Source: Heterorhizobium halophytocola (GTDB lineage: Bacteria; Pseudomonadota; Alphaproteobacteria; Rhizobiales; Rhizobiaceae). From it: a DNA stretch of 64,000 nt. The first letter of the stretch is position 1. Each line of letters opens with the position of its first letter. This document shows positions 53,411 through 61,496 of the stretch, piece after piece. Location: the NCBI RefSeq assembly GCF_017873095.1, contig NZ_JAGGJU010000017.1, positions 1 to 64,000 of the forward strand. Direction: 5' to 3'. The notes beneath the pieces are model-generated. The model saw nothing but the letters and a program-made list of their open reading frames with translations. It searched no databases and was not told the origin of the DNA. The translations under genes and the position numbers were made by a program.

Positions 53411-54217
53411 ATGAAGATACGTGCCGGTTTTCGCCTGGCCTATGAATGCGTGCAGCCGACCGCCATGCTGCTGGTGCTCAACGTCCACCCGTCCCGCCGC
53501 CCGGATCTGCTGACGCCGCAGACCCTGAGCTTCGCGCCGGGGACCGATGTCTGGGGCTATCTCGATTCCTTCGGCAACGACTGCACCCGCATCGTCGCCC
53601 CGGCCGGCGTGACGACGATCACCACCCAGTTCGAGATCTACGACGACGGTCGCCCCGATCCGCTGCCGGAAAACGCCGTGCAGCACGAGATCCGCGACCT
53701 GCCCGACGAGGTGCTGGTCTACCTGCTCGGCAGCCGCTACTGCGACACCGACCGGCTCGCCGAATTCGCCTGGGCGACCTTTTCCTCCACCCCGCTCGGC
53801 TGGCCGCGGGTCAAGGCGATCCTCGATTTCGTCCATGGCCATATCCGTTTCGACTACATGAAGGCCGACCCGCTGCGCACCGCCTATCAGGGTTACCAGG
53901 ACCGCGTCGGCGTCTGCCGCGACTTTGCCCATCTGGCGATCACCCTCTGCCGCTGCATGAACATCCCGGCGCGCTATTGCACCGGCTATCTCGGCGATAT
54001 CGGCGTGCCGGCCGATCCGAACCCGATGGATTTCAGCGCCTGGTTCCAGGTCTATCTCGGCGGACACTGGCGCACCGTCGACGCGCGTCACAACCATCCG
54101 CGCATCGGCCGCATCCTGATGGCGACCGGCCGCGACGCCACCGACGTGGCGCTCACCACCGCCTTCGGCTCGGCCGTCCTGAAACACTTCGAGGTATTGA
54201 CCGAAGAGATCGGTTAA
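53411..54217 (+). CDS. second transglutaminase-like protein, catalytic His replaced
   Basis: 268 residues of the same fold. Cys169 (VGVCRDFAHL) and Asp224 (TVDARHN) are kept, but the position of the active-site histidine reads Ser209 in PMDFSAWFQVYL. I recall related rhizobial and burkholderial proteins also lacking this histidine, so it may define a subfamily. The ATG at 53411 was chosen over a TTG three codons earlier. Its location behind the complete enzyme suggests a partner or pseudo-enzyme role. Confidence 0.85.
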   Translation: MKIRAGFRLAYECVQPTAMLLVLNVHPSRRPDLLTPQTLSFAPGTDVWGYLDSFGNDCTRIVAPAGVTTITTQFEIYDDGRPDPLPENAVQHEIRDLPDEVLVYLLGSRYCDTDRLAEFAWATFSSTPLGWPRVKAILDFVHGHIRFDYMKADPLRTAYQGYQDRVGVCRDFAHLAITLCRCMNIPARYCTGYLGDIGVPADPNPMDFSAWFQVYLGGHWRTVDARHNHPRIGRILMATGRDATDVALTTAFGSAVLKHFEVLTEEIG

Positions 54218-54353
54218 GGACCACTGACAGGATCCGGCAGCAGCGGCCGGGACCGCTCGGTGCCGGCCCTTGACCGGCAGCGCCGAAACGCCACCTTGTA
54301 GGCGGTGGCGTGGCGCCCCGTGCACCACTGCCGCCCGCATGCAAGGAGACCCC

Positions 54354-54749
54354 ATGCTCGACCACGTCTTCCTCTCCGTCAGCGACGTCGCCCGCTCGAT
54401 CGCCTTCTACACCGCCGCCCTCGGCCCGCTCGGCATCGCCAAGCAGCACGATTTCGACGGCAGCGACGGCCCGCCCGGCCATCCCGACCTCAAGGGTTTC
54501 GGCGCCCATGGCCGCACCTTCTTCTGGCTGCGGCCGGGCGTGGTCGAGGGCCGCGCGGCGCATGTCGGCTTCGTCGCCGACAGCAATGCGGCGGTCGATG
54601 CCGCCTATGCCGCGGCGATCGCCGTCGGGGCGAGCGACAACGGCAAGCCCGGCGCCCGGCTCTATTATGATCCGCGCTATTATGCCGCCGGCGTCCTCGA
54701 TCCCGACGGCTACAGCCTGGAATTCGTCTACAAGAGCTGGCAGCACTGA
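54354..54749 (+). CDS. VOC-family (glyoxalase-like) protein
   Basis: 131 residues with two beta-alpha-beta-beta-beta units of the vicinal oxygen chelate fold (LDHVFLSVSDVARSIAFYTAAL at the start, AAGVLDPDGYSLEFVYKS at the end). His3 and the terminal Glu are in metal-ligand places. AAGGAGACCCC precedes the ATG. It may be a lyase, dioxygenase or resistance protein. A GST gene follows 26 bases later and is likely co-transcribed. Confidence 0.87.
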   Translation: MLDHVFLSVSDVARSIAFYTAALGPLGIAKQHDFDGSDGPPGHPDLKGFGAHGRTFFWLRPGVVEGRAAHVGFVADSNAAVDAAYAAAIAVGASDNGKPGARLYYDPRYYAAGVLDPDGYSLEFVYKSWQH

Positions 54750-54775
54750 GCGGCGCGCGCCGACAAGGAGAGCCC

Positions 54776-55498
54776 ATGGGTTACGAACTCTACTACTGGA
54801 ACGGCCTGCAGGGGCGCGGCGAATTCGTCCGGCTGGCACTGGAAGAGGCGGGCGCCGACTATGTCGACGTCACCCGCCAGCCGGAGCGCGGCACAAGCGA
54901 GATGCTGGCGCTGCTGAAAAGCGACAGCGAACCGCATCTGCCCTTCGCCCCGCCGATCCTGAAGGACGGCGAAATCCTCGTCTCCCATGTCGCCAATATC
55001 CTCGCCTATCTTGGGCCGAAGCTCGGACTGGCGCCGCGGGACGAGGCTGAGCGCTGGTTCGCCAATGGCCTGCAGCTGACGATCACCGATTTCGTCGCCG
55101 AGGTGCACGACACCCATCACCCGATCGCCACCGGCAAATACTACGAGGACCAGAAGCCGGAGGCCAAGGCCCGCTCCGCCGCCTTCATTTCAGAGCGCAT
55201 CCCGAAGTTTCTCGGCTATTTCGAGCGCGTGCTGAACCAGAATCCGAAAGGCAACCGCCATGCCGTCGGCGACCGGCTGACGACCGTCGATCTCTCGCTG
55301 TTCCAGGTGCTGGAAGGCCTTGCCTATGCCTTCCCGAAGGCCATGGCCCGAGTATCGGGCCAATACCCGGCTCTCGAGGCGCTGCAAGCCATGGTCGGTA
55401 CGCGCCCGAACATTGCCGCCTACCGCGCCTCCCCCGGCCGCCTCCCCTTCAACGAAGACGGCATCTTCCGGCACTACCCGGAGCTGGATGTGGGGTAA
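54776..55498 (+). CDS. glutathione S-transferase
   Basis: 240 residues: thioredoxin-like N-terminal domain (YELYYWNGLQGRGEFVRLALEEAG, with PILKDGEILVSHVANILAYLG as the glutathione site) and the all-helical C-terminal domain (RLTTVDLSLFQVLEGLAYAFP). GGAG lies before the ATG. It detoxifies electrophiles by glutathione conjugation or acts as a peroxidase. Confidence 0.9.
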   Translation: MGYELYYWNGLQGRGEFVRLALEEAGADYVDVTRQPERGTSEMLALLKSDSEPHLPFAPPILKDGEILVSHVANILAYLGPKLGLAPRDEAERWFANGLQLTITDFVAEVHDTHHPIATGKYYEDQKPEAKARSAAFISERIPKFLGYFERVLNQNPKGNRHAVGDRLTTVDLSLFQVLEGLAYAFPKAMARVSGQYPALEALQAMVGTRPNIAAYRASPGRLPFNEDGIFRHYPELDVG

Positions 55499-55510
55499 AC
55501 CCGGACCACC

Positions 55511-55897
55511 TCACAGCGTCACGAAACAGGAAAACACTTCGCCGAGTTCGTTGCGGAAAATGTAGACGACCTCGCCGCGGTCGCCGCTGAACACCTGCTG
55601 GGAAATACGGCGGGCGGGTTCGTCGTCGATGCGCTTCAGGAAGTCGTCGAGCCCGTGCACGGTCGCGCCCTCGCCATGGCTGGTCCATTGCTTGACCTTC
55701 CAGGCCGTGTAACGATCGGCCCGCTGGTTCGGCATGGTAGCTGCGGTCTCGTCGAATCGGCATTTTTCCAGATGCCTGAGGACTGCCGGCGGGCAATGCA
55801 GGTTGAGCTTCAACAGCTTGACCAGCGAGGCCTGCTCGGCCTCGGATAGAGGCGTTCCGGCCCTGACTGTGCTGCTGACCGCTTTGGTGCTGACCAC
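55511..55897 (-). CDS. hypothetical protein, GTG start
   Basis: AAGGA lies seven bases before GTG at 55897, giving 128 residues. The N-terminal half is helical (SEAEQASLVKLLKLNLHCPPAVLRHLEKC); the C-terminal part is beta-rich (GDRGEVVYIFRNELGEVFSCFVTL). I do not recognise the family. It has no signal peptide or membrane segment. It ends 12 bases from the converging GST gene. Confidence 0.55.
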   Translation of the reverse strand: MVSTKAVSSTVRAGTPLSEAEQASLVKLLKLNLHCPPAVLRHLEKCRFDETAATMPNQRADRYTAWKVKQWTSHGEGATVHGLDDFLKRIDDEPARRISQQVFSGDRGEVVYIFRNELGEVFSCFVTL

Positions 55898-56070
55898 GGG
55901 GCGTCCTTCTCGTTTCTCGGCGGCGACCGCCTGCGGCGGCGCCGACCGTTCGGCTGGTATGCTGCGCAGCGTCCCTCATAGCCGATCGCGACGTTGGTGC
56001 CCATCCCCTTCCCCCGCCCATCCCCGCCCGTTACACTTGCAAGCCCAGGCAAGCCGAACCGGAGTTCCCC

Positions 56071-57765
56071 ATGACCGATCTCGAAAACCGCATCGACCAG
56101 GGCGTCGGCCGTGCGCCCGCCGATATCGTGCTGAAGGGCGGGCGGTTCTTCGATCTGGTCACCGGCGACCTCGTCGCCTCCGACATCGCCCTTTGCGGCG
56201 ATACCGTCGTCGGCACCTGCGGCGACTACGAGGGGCGCGAGGTGATCGACATTTCCGGGCAGATCGTCGTGCCGGGCTTCATCGACACCCATCTGCACAT
56301 CGAATCGTCCCTCGTCACCCCGCACGAGTTCGACCGCTGCGTCCTGCCCTACGGCGTGACGACGGCGATCTGCGATCCGCACGAGATTGCCAATGTGCTG
56401 GGCACCGAGGGCATACAGTTCTTCCTCGATTCGGCGGAGCAGACGATCATGGACGTGCGCGTCCAGCTCTCCTCTTGCGTGCCCGCCACGCATCTGGAAA
56501 CCGCCGGCGCCGACCTGCCGATCGAGCGGCTTTTGCCCTTTCGCGGCCATGACAAGGTCATCGGCCTTGCCGAATTCATGAATTTTCCCGGCGTCATCCA
56601 CAAGGATCCGGTGGCCATCGCCAAGCTGGAAGCCTTCCAGGGCGCCCATATCGACGGGCATGCGCCGCTTCTGCGCGGCAAGGACCTTAACGGCTATCTG
56701 TCGGTCGGCATCCGCACCGAGCATGAATGCACGACGGCCGGGGAGGCGCTGGAAAAGATCCGCAAAGGCATGCATATCCTGGTGCGCGAGGGCTCGGTGT
56801 CGAAGGACCTGCACGCGCTGATCCCGATCATCACCGAGCGGCTGTCGCCCTATCTGGCGCTCTGCACCGATGATCGCAATCCGCTCGATATCGCCGAGGA
56901 AGGCCATCTCGACTACATGATCCGCACCGCGATTGCCGAAGGCGTCGCGCCGCTCGCCGTCTACCGCGCCGCCTCGATCTCGGCCGCCAAGGCCTTTGGG
57001 CTGAGGGATCGCGGCCTCGTCGCCCCCGGCTGGCGGGCCGATCTCGTCGTCATCGACAGTCTCGAGAGCTGCAAGGCGCAGATGGTGTTTTCCGCCGGAC
57101 GCCGGGTCACCGACGCGCTGTTTGCCACCCGCAAGCCGGTGGCCCCCGTCGGCCTCGACAGCGTCCGGGCGCGGATCGTCAAGGCGGCCGATTTCGCTGT
57201 GCCGGTGGCCGAAGGCGAGACCCCGGTGATCGGCGTCATGCCCGGCAAGATCATCACCGAGCATCGCCGCTTTCGCCTGCCCACCTCCGGCAACCAGTCG
57301 ACGGTCGATCTCGAGCGCGACATCATCAAGGTCGCGGTCATCGAGCGGCATGGCAAGAACGGCAACCATGCCAATGGTTTCGTTCAGGGTTTCGGGTTGA
57401 GGAAGGGCGCGATCGCCTCCACCGTCGGCCATGACAGCCACAATATCTGCGTCGTCGGCGTCTCGGAAGAGGACATGGCGATCGCCGCCAACCGGCTCTC
57501 CGACATCAAGGGCGGCTTCGTCGTGGTGGAGGACGGCAAGGTCACCGGCGAGATCGCGCTACCCGTCGCCGGCCTGATGAGCCTCGAACCTTTCGAGACG
57601 GTGCGCGACACGCTGGTCGACCTCAGGAAGGCGGCCTACGCGCTCGGCACCACCCTTGCCGAACCCTTCCTCCAAGTCGCCTTCCTGCCGCTGCCGGTGA
57701 TCCCGCACCTGAAGATTTCCGACAAGGGCATGGTCGATGTCGACCGGTTCTGCCTGATCGGGTAA
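56071..57765 (+). CDS. ade: adenine deaminase
   Basis: The 564-residue enzyme fits the Ade family of amidohydrolases at full length. Metal-site residues are seen in GFIDTHLHIESS, in GHAPLL and EHECTT, and in CTDDRN; the C-terminal VGHDSHN is also typical. It deaminates adenine to hypoxanthine in purine salvage. GGAG precedes the ATG. Confidence 0.95.
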   Translation: MTDLENRIDQGVGRAPADIVLKGGRFFDLVTGDLVASDIALCGDTVVGTCGDYEGREVIDISGQIVVPGFIDTHLHIESSLVTPHEFDRCVLPYGVTTAICDPHEIANVLGTEGIQFFLDSAEQTIMDVRVQLSSCVPATHLETAGADLPIERLLPFRGHDKVIGLAEFMNFPGVIHKDPVAIAKLEAFQGAHIDGHAPLLRGKDLNGYLSVGIRTEHECTTAGEALEKIRKGMHILVREGSVSKDLHALIPIITERLSPYLALCTDDRNPLDIAEEGHLDYMIRTAIAEGVAPLAVYRAASISAAKAFGLRDRGLVAPGWRADLVVIDSLESCKAQMVFSAGRRVTDALFATRKPVAPVGLDSVRARIVKAADFAVPVAEGETPVIGVMPGKIITEHRRFRLPTSGNQSTVDLERDIIKVAVIERHGKNGNHANGFVQGFGLRKGAIASTVGHDSHNICVVGVSEEDMAIAANRLSDIKGGFVVVEDGKVTGEIALPVAGLMSLEPFETVRDTLVDLRKAAYALGTTLAEPFLQVAFLPLPVIPHLKISDKGMVDVDRFCLIG

Positions 57766-57781
57766 TGGACCGGACACCCGT

Positions 57782-57803
57782 GTTGTACTATATCTGGGAC
57801 AAC
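57782..57803 (+). promoter_or_regulatory. probable yefM-yoeB operator/promoter
   Basis: GTTGT (57782-57786) and ACAAC (57799-57803) form an inverted repeat around CTATAT, directly before the ribosome site AGGAGG. Position and symmetry suit autorepression by the antitoxin. Confidence 0.5.
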
Positions 57804-57815
57804 TAGGAGGTCCCC

Positions 57816-58073
57816 ATGACGACCGTATTTTTTTCCCGCGCACGCGCGGAGCTTGCCAGATTGCTGGACAAGGTCACCGAGGATGCAGCGCCGATCGAAA
57901 TCGTCCGCCGCGACAAGCCGTCCGCAATGCTGATCAGCAGGCAGGAATATGACGGCCTGATGGAGACCGTTCATCTTCTTTCCTCGCCGGCCAATGCCGA
58001 GCGGCTTCTGCGCGGGGACGAGCAGATCCGGTCCGGCAGGCTGCATAGGATCGATCCGGCGGATCTCGGGTGA
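57816..58073 (+). CDS. yefM: YefM/Phd-type antitoxin
   Basis: 85 residues: an N-terminal DNA-binding region of the Phd/YefM type (TVFFSRARAELARLLDKVTED, then PIEIVRRDKPSAMLISRQEYDGL) and a C-terminal toxin-binding tail. AGGAGGTCCCC precedes the ATG. The stop overlaps the toxin start by four bases. Confidence 0.88.
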   Translation: MTTVFFSRARAELARLLDKVTEDAAPIEIVRRDKPSAMLISRQEYDGLMETVHLLSSPANAERLLRGDEQIRSGRLHRIDPADLG

Positions 58074-58342
58074 TTACGCTCCTGGCCTTTACCGACGATG
58101 GCTGGGAGGACTATCTGCATTGGCAGCAGACCGACAGGAAGGTTCTAGCACGAATCAACGACCTGATCCGCGATACGCTTCGCCATCCCCAAGAGGGCAT
58201 CGGCAAACCAGAACGGCTGAAAGGCGCACTCAGCGGTTACTGGTCGCGCCGGATCACGCAAGAGCACCGCCTCGTCTACAAGGTCCTGCGGACGGAGAAG
58301 AACCAGACCCTGATCGTCCATCAATGCCGGTACCACTACTGA
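58070..58342 (+). CDS. yoeB: YoeB-type mRNA interferase toxin
   Basis: 90 residues starting at GTG within GTGA, the overlap with yefM. The YoeB pattern is complete: WEDYLHWQQTDRKVLARINDLI, GIGKPERLKGALSGYWSRRI, EHRLVYKV, and the catalytic C-terminus CRYHY. YoeB cleaves mRNA in the ribosomal A site when free of antitoxin. Confidence 0.92.
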   Translation: MITLLAFTDDGWEDYLHWQQTDRKVLARINDLIRDTLRHPQEGIGKPERLKGALSGYWSRRITQEHRLVYKVLRTEKNQTLIVHQCRYHY

Positions 58343-58373
58343 GCGCCCAACGAGCAAGAGACATCCCGACCGC

Positions 58374-59159
58374 ATGACGCCAAACACCCCCACCCCGCTG
58401 TCCCGTTTTCGCCAGCGCCTCGCCGTCCTCTATTTCGGCCAGACCAGTTCGGCCGTGCGCTTTCAGCTGACGCTTGCCGTCATCGATCTGGCGATCATCG
58501 CCTTTTTCCTGTTCGGGCCCTATCTGCGCAACCGGCCGAGCTATCTGGTGATAGACTACCTGATCGCGGTCTGGATCGCCGCCGAGCTGGCCGCCCAGCT
58601 GCTCGCCGCCCCGCGGTTGAAGCGCTGGCTGTTGCGGCCGATGACCTGGATCGACGTGCTGATCCTGCTGACCCTGCTGTTTCCGACGACCTTCTTCAGC
58701 TTCGCCTTCCTGCGCGCCACCCGCCTCTGGGCGATCGCGCAAAGGCCGATCTTCCGGGTCATGCTGAAGCGGCTGGGACAGTCGCATCTGGCCGACATCA
58801 TCGCCGCCCTGATCAATTTCGTCGTCTTCCTGTTCACCGTCACCGGCTTCGTCTACACCTTCTTCTTCTTCGGCGAGAACGGCCTGGCGGGCTTCGTCGA
58901 CGCGGCCTATTTCACCGTGGCGACCGTGACCACCACCGGCTTCGGCGACATCACGCTGCCGGGCACCGCCGGAAAGCTGACCTCGATCGTCACCATGATC
59001 ATCGGCATCTCCCTGTTCGTGCGCCTCGCCCAGGCGATCTTCCGGCCCTACAAGGTGAGCTTCGCCTGCCCGGAATGCGGCCTCCAGCGCCATGACGCCG
59101 ACGCCGTCCACTGCAAGGCCTGCGGCCATATTCTCAACATTCCCGACGAGGGGGACTGA
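58374..59159 (+). CDS. potassium-channel-family protein with C-terminal zinc ribbon
   Basis: 261 residues. About six membrane helices are visible; an arginine-bearing S4-like stretch (FLRATRLWAIAQRPIFRVMLKR) precedes a pore with filter TTTGFGD (186-192), a variant of TVGYGD. After the last helix there is no RCK domain; instead Cys232, Cys235, Cys247 and Cys250 form a zinc ribbon (CPECG, CKACG). It should be an inner-membrane tetramer conducting K+ or a related cation, perhaps gated through the ribbon. Confidence 0.85.
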   Translation: MTPNTPTPLSRFRQRLAVLYFGQTSSAVRFQLTLAVIDLAIIAFFLFGPYLRNRPSYLVIDYLIAVWIAAELAAQLLAAPRLKRWLLRPMTWIDVLILLTLLFPTTFFSFAFLRATRLWAIAQRPIFRVMLKRLGQSHLADIIAALINFVVFLFTVTGFVYTFFFFGENGLAGFVDAAYFTVATVTTTGFGDITLPGTAGKLTSIVTMIIGISLFVRLAQAIFRPYKVSFACPECGLQRHDADAVHCKACGHILNIPDEGD

Positions 59160-59189
59160 CGCGCCCGAATCCCCTTGTTTGCAGCCATG

Positions 59190-59221
59190 AAAAAGGCCGG
59201 CGCCTGGGGGAGACGCCGGCC
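59190..59221 (-). terminator. terminator of the Atu4866-type operon
   Basis: GGCCGGCG (59195-59202) pairs with CGCCGGCC (59214-59221) over 11 bases. On the minus strand it is followed by TTTTT. Confidence 0.75.
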
Positions 59222-59282
59222 GGCACGCGGGACCAGGACATGGCGGGGGAAGCCCCGCGCGCGCAAATTCGATCTGCTGTCC

Positions 59283-59666
59283 TCAGTCGCGGTAGAGCAC
59301 CATGCCCGCGTGATAGAGGATGCCGTTCCTGAAATCGCCATCGGCCAGGAAGCCGGTGTCGTCGACATAGTCGATATGGCTGCCATGCAGCGCATAGCGG
59401 CCCTGATAGGCCTTTTCCCGGTGGCCGCGGGCTTCGATATAGCGGCCATTGGGCAGGATCTCGTGGCGGATATAGCCGTCGCCGGTAACCCAGAGGCCGA
59501 TAAAGGGATTGCTTGTCGTCATTGTCGTTTCCTCGGAAATTACCTGCCAGAAATGCTTGTTCTCGCTCATGCCCCACGGCGTTGCGATGGTGATGGCGAA
59601 AATGAAGCCGAAGGCCGCAAGGATAGCACCGCGACCGAGCCACTCGCGCTTTTGCGCCTCAACCAT
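59283..59666 (-). CDS. Atu4866-domain protein with optional membrane N-terminus
   Basis: From ATG 59666 the product has 127 residues: a membrane helix (AILAAFGFIFAITIATPWG) followed by the small Atu4866 beta-barrel domain (FIGLWVTGDGYIRHEILPNG, IDYVDDTGF, YHAGMVLYRD). A second ATG at 59522 has its own strong ribosome site (GAGGAAACGACA) and would give only the 79-residue soluble domain, the usual family size. The first start overlaps the stop of the 43-codon gene by eight bases, so coupled translation is possible. Both forms may be made. The domain's function is unknown. Confidence 0.8.
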   Translation of the reverse strand: MVEAQKREWLGRGAILAAFGFIFAITIATPWGMSENKHFWQVISEETTMTTSNPFIGLWVTGDGYIRHEILPNGRYIEARGHREKAYQGRYALHGSHIDYVDDTGFLADGDFRNGILYHAGMVLYRD

Positions 59667-59790
59667 TGAGACCTCGCGCCACCATCGCCGCGCGCTGTGC
59701 CCGCCGAGATGCGACCTGCCGCCGGATAGTCGCGGCCATCTCGCGCGTCCAGCGCACCGGACTTTCCAGAAAAAATTGAAAGGCTGTCAT
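59659..59790 (-). CDS. 43-residue basic small protein
   Basis: AGGAGG stands eight bases before the ATG at 59790. The peptide begins MTAFQFFLESPVRWTREMA and ends in an arginine-rich helix (RRQVASRRAQRAAMVARGL). It overlaps the Atu4866-type gene by eight bases in another frame. The strong ribosome site and the overlap support a real gene. It is amphipathic and positively charged; function unknown. Confidence 0.65.
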   Translation of the reverse strand: MTAFQFFLESPVRWTREMAATIRRQVASRRAQRAAMVARGLNG

Positions 59791-59890
59791 TTCAGGACCT
59801 CCTGATAGGGACCACGTCGCCGTCCCTCGGCGCCGTGGTTCCCATATGGGGAGGCGAAATCGCCAGGTGGTAGAACAGTCGCCCGCAAGG

Positions 59891-59922
59891 ATTGCACGAT
59901 CCTCCGAATTGCACGATCCTCC
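59891..59922. promoter_or_regulatory. 15-bp direct repeat, 17-bp period, AraC-type operator
   Basis: ATTGCACGATCCTCC occurs at 59891-59905 and exactly again at 59908-59922, between the divergent small-protein operon and the AraC gene. Directly repeated half-sites are typical of AraC/XylS binding. A -10-like TTATAG follows at 59931. A nine-base partial copy (ATTGCACGA) lies inside the AraC gene at 60029. Confidence 0.7.
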
Positions 59923-59998
59923 ATCTGGCATTATAGAGACGGATACCCACCTTGAGTGCGCAAACCCCTATCATTCATGGCATGCAAGAGAAAACACG

Positions 59999-60901
59999 AT
60001 GACCAGCCACATCCTTCTCAAGAACCTGATTGCACGACACGCCACGAATGATGGCGTTCAGGCAACGGCCGTTCCGCGCCTGCAGCTGATCCGCATGAGC
60101 CAGCCGACCGAGCCTTTGCACGCCGTGCACAAGCCGGCGGTCTGCATTCTCGTACAGGGCAGGAAGCGCGTCTCGCTCTGCGACAAGGTGGTGGAATATG
60201 GCGCCGGCAGCCACCTGATCGTGTCGCTCGAACTGCCGGTGGTCGGCCATGTGATCGACGCCACCGAGGACGAACCCTATCTCTGCCTGCGGCTCGAACT
60301 GGATCTGGCGACGCTCGGTCATCTGGTGCTGGAGATCGACGAGGAGCTGTCGCTGTCGTCGCCCGCCTGCACCGCGCTCGGCGTCGGCGACACGCCGCAG
60401 CCGCTTGCCGATGCGGCGGCACGGCTTGTCGGCCTGCTCGACCGACCCAAGGACATTCCCTTCCTGGCGCCGCTGATCGAGCGCGAAATCCTCTATCTGC
60501 TGCTGCGCGGCGACCATGCCGGCCTCATCCACCGGATGCTGACGCCGAACCACCGGATGCAGAACGTCAACCGCGCGATCAGCTGGATCCGGGCGAATTT
60601 TCACCTGCCGTTCTCGATGGAGCAGCTCGCCTCCGAGGCCCGGATGAGCGCCTCGTCGCTGCACGAGCATTTCCGCACGATGACGAATATGAGCCCGCTG
60701 CAATACCAGAAGCAGTTGCGCCTGCAGGAGGCGCGTCGGCTGATCCTGACGGAGGCCATGGATGCGGCGACGGCCGGCCGCCGGGTCGGCTATGACAGCC
60801 CCTCGCAGTTCTCCCGCGAATATCGCCGCCAATACGGCGCGCCGCCGGTCTCCGACATCTCGCGGCTGAAGGTCCGGCCGGAGCGCTTCGCCGAGGCCTG
60901 A
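59999..60901 (+). CDS. AraC-family regulator with AraC_N effector domain
   Basis: 300 residues. An N-terminal cupin-like AraC_N domain (KPAVCILVQGRKRVSLCDKVVEYGAGSHLIVSLELPVVGHV in outline) is followed by the paired helix-turn-helix domain (FSMEQLASEARMSASSLHEHFRTMTNMSPLQYQKQLRLQEARRLI, then VGYDSPSQFSREYRRQYG). The start at 59999 is preceded by AAGAG. Members of this branch usually activate a divergent oxidoreductase or stress gene; here the divergent unit encodes two small proteins. Confidence 0.9.
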   Translation: MTSHILLKNLIARHATNDGVQATAVPRLQLIRMSQPTEPLHAVHKPAVCILVQGRKRVSLCDKVVEYGAGSHLIVSLELPVVGHVIDATEDEPYLCLRLELDLATLGHLVLEIDEELSLSSPACTALGVGDTPQPLADAAARLVGLLDRPKDIPFLAPLIEREILYLLLRGDHAGLIHRMLTPNHRMQNVNRAISWIRANFHLPFSMEQLASEARMSASSLHEHFRTMTNMSPLQYQKQLRLQEARRLILTEAMDAATAGRRVGYDSPSQFSREYRRQYGAPPVSDISRLKVRPERFAEA

Positions 60902-60947
60902 TCGACCGGGGCATCTCCGCAGCCCATGCCTGCGCCTTCGCCAGGCG

Positions 60948-61418
60948 TCAGAGCGTCTTCTTGAAATAGACGACGCGCTCGGTCTCCTGAAAGCCCAGCG
61001 CCTCGTGCATCTGTTGCGAGACGAGATTGTCGATGGTGACGTCGGCGGCCAGTTCGCTGACGCCGCGAGCCATGGCCCATGCGGTGACGGCTTCGACAAG
61101 CTGGCGCGCGCAACCGCCGCGCCGCGCGTCGGGAACGACGAAGATCCCTTCCAGAAAGGCGACCGGCGAGGTTTCGCAGCCATTGACATAGTCGAGCCGC
61201 AGGCTGGCCTCGGCAAAGCCGAGCGCCTTGCCGGCGGGCCCGCGCGCCAGGAAGATGCAGTAGCGGTCTCCGCGCCGCACCAGTTCGCGCATGGTCTCCT
61301 TCAGCCGTTTCGGCTCGGTCTCCTCGCCCCAGAGCGCCTGGCGCAAGGGCAGCCAGTCGTTGAGGTCCGTCTCATTGGCCTGGCTGATGCTCAGCTTGCG
61401 CTGCGTCGCTGCGTCCAT
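60948..61418 (-). CDS. GNAT acetyltransferase of the aminoglycoside AAC(6') type
   Basis: 156 residues. The pattern LNDWLPLRQALWG, FLEGIFVVPDARRGGCARQLVEAVTAWA and the ending ALGFQETERVVYFKKTL matches AAC(6') enzymes, including the acetyl-CoA loop (RRGGCARQL). It may acetylate aminoglycosides or have a housekeeping amine substrate; chromosomal AAC(6')-like genes often confer little resistance. It lies 78 bases downstream of the alpha-glucosidase gene. Confidence 0.82.
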   Translation of the reverse strand: MDAATQRKLSISQANETDLNDWLPLRQALWGEETEPKRLKETMRELVRRGDRYCIFLARGPAGKALGFAEASLRLDYVNGCETSPVAFLEGIFVVPDARRGGCARQLVEAVTAWAMARGVSELAADVTIDNLVSQQMHEALGFQETERVVYFKKTL

Positions 61419-61496
61419 GCACCTCTACTCCCCCTGGATCTGCCGCGCGTCGGCGGCAGACGGACATCCTTATCGGCCGATCGTCCCGACCCGCCG

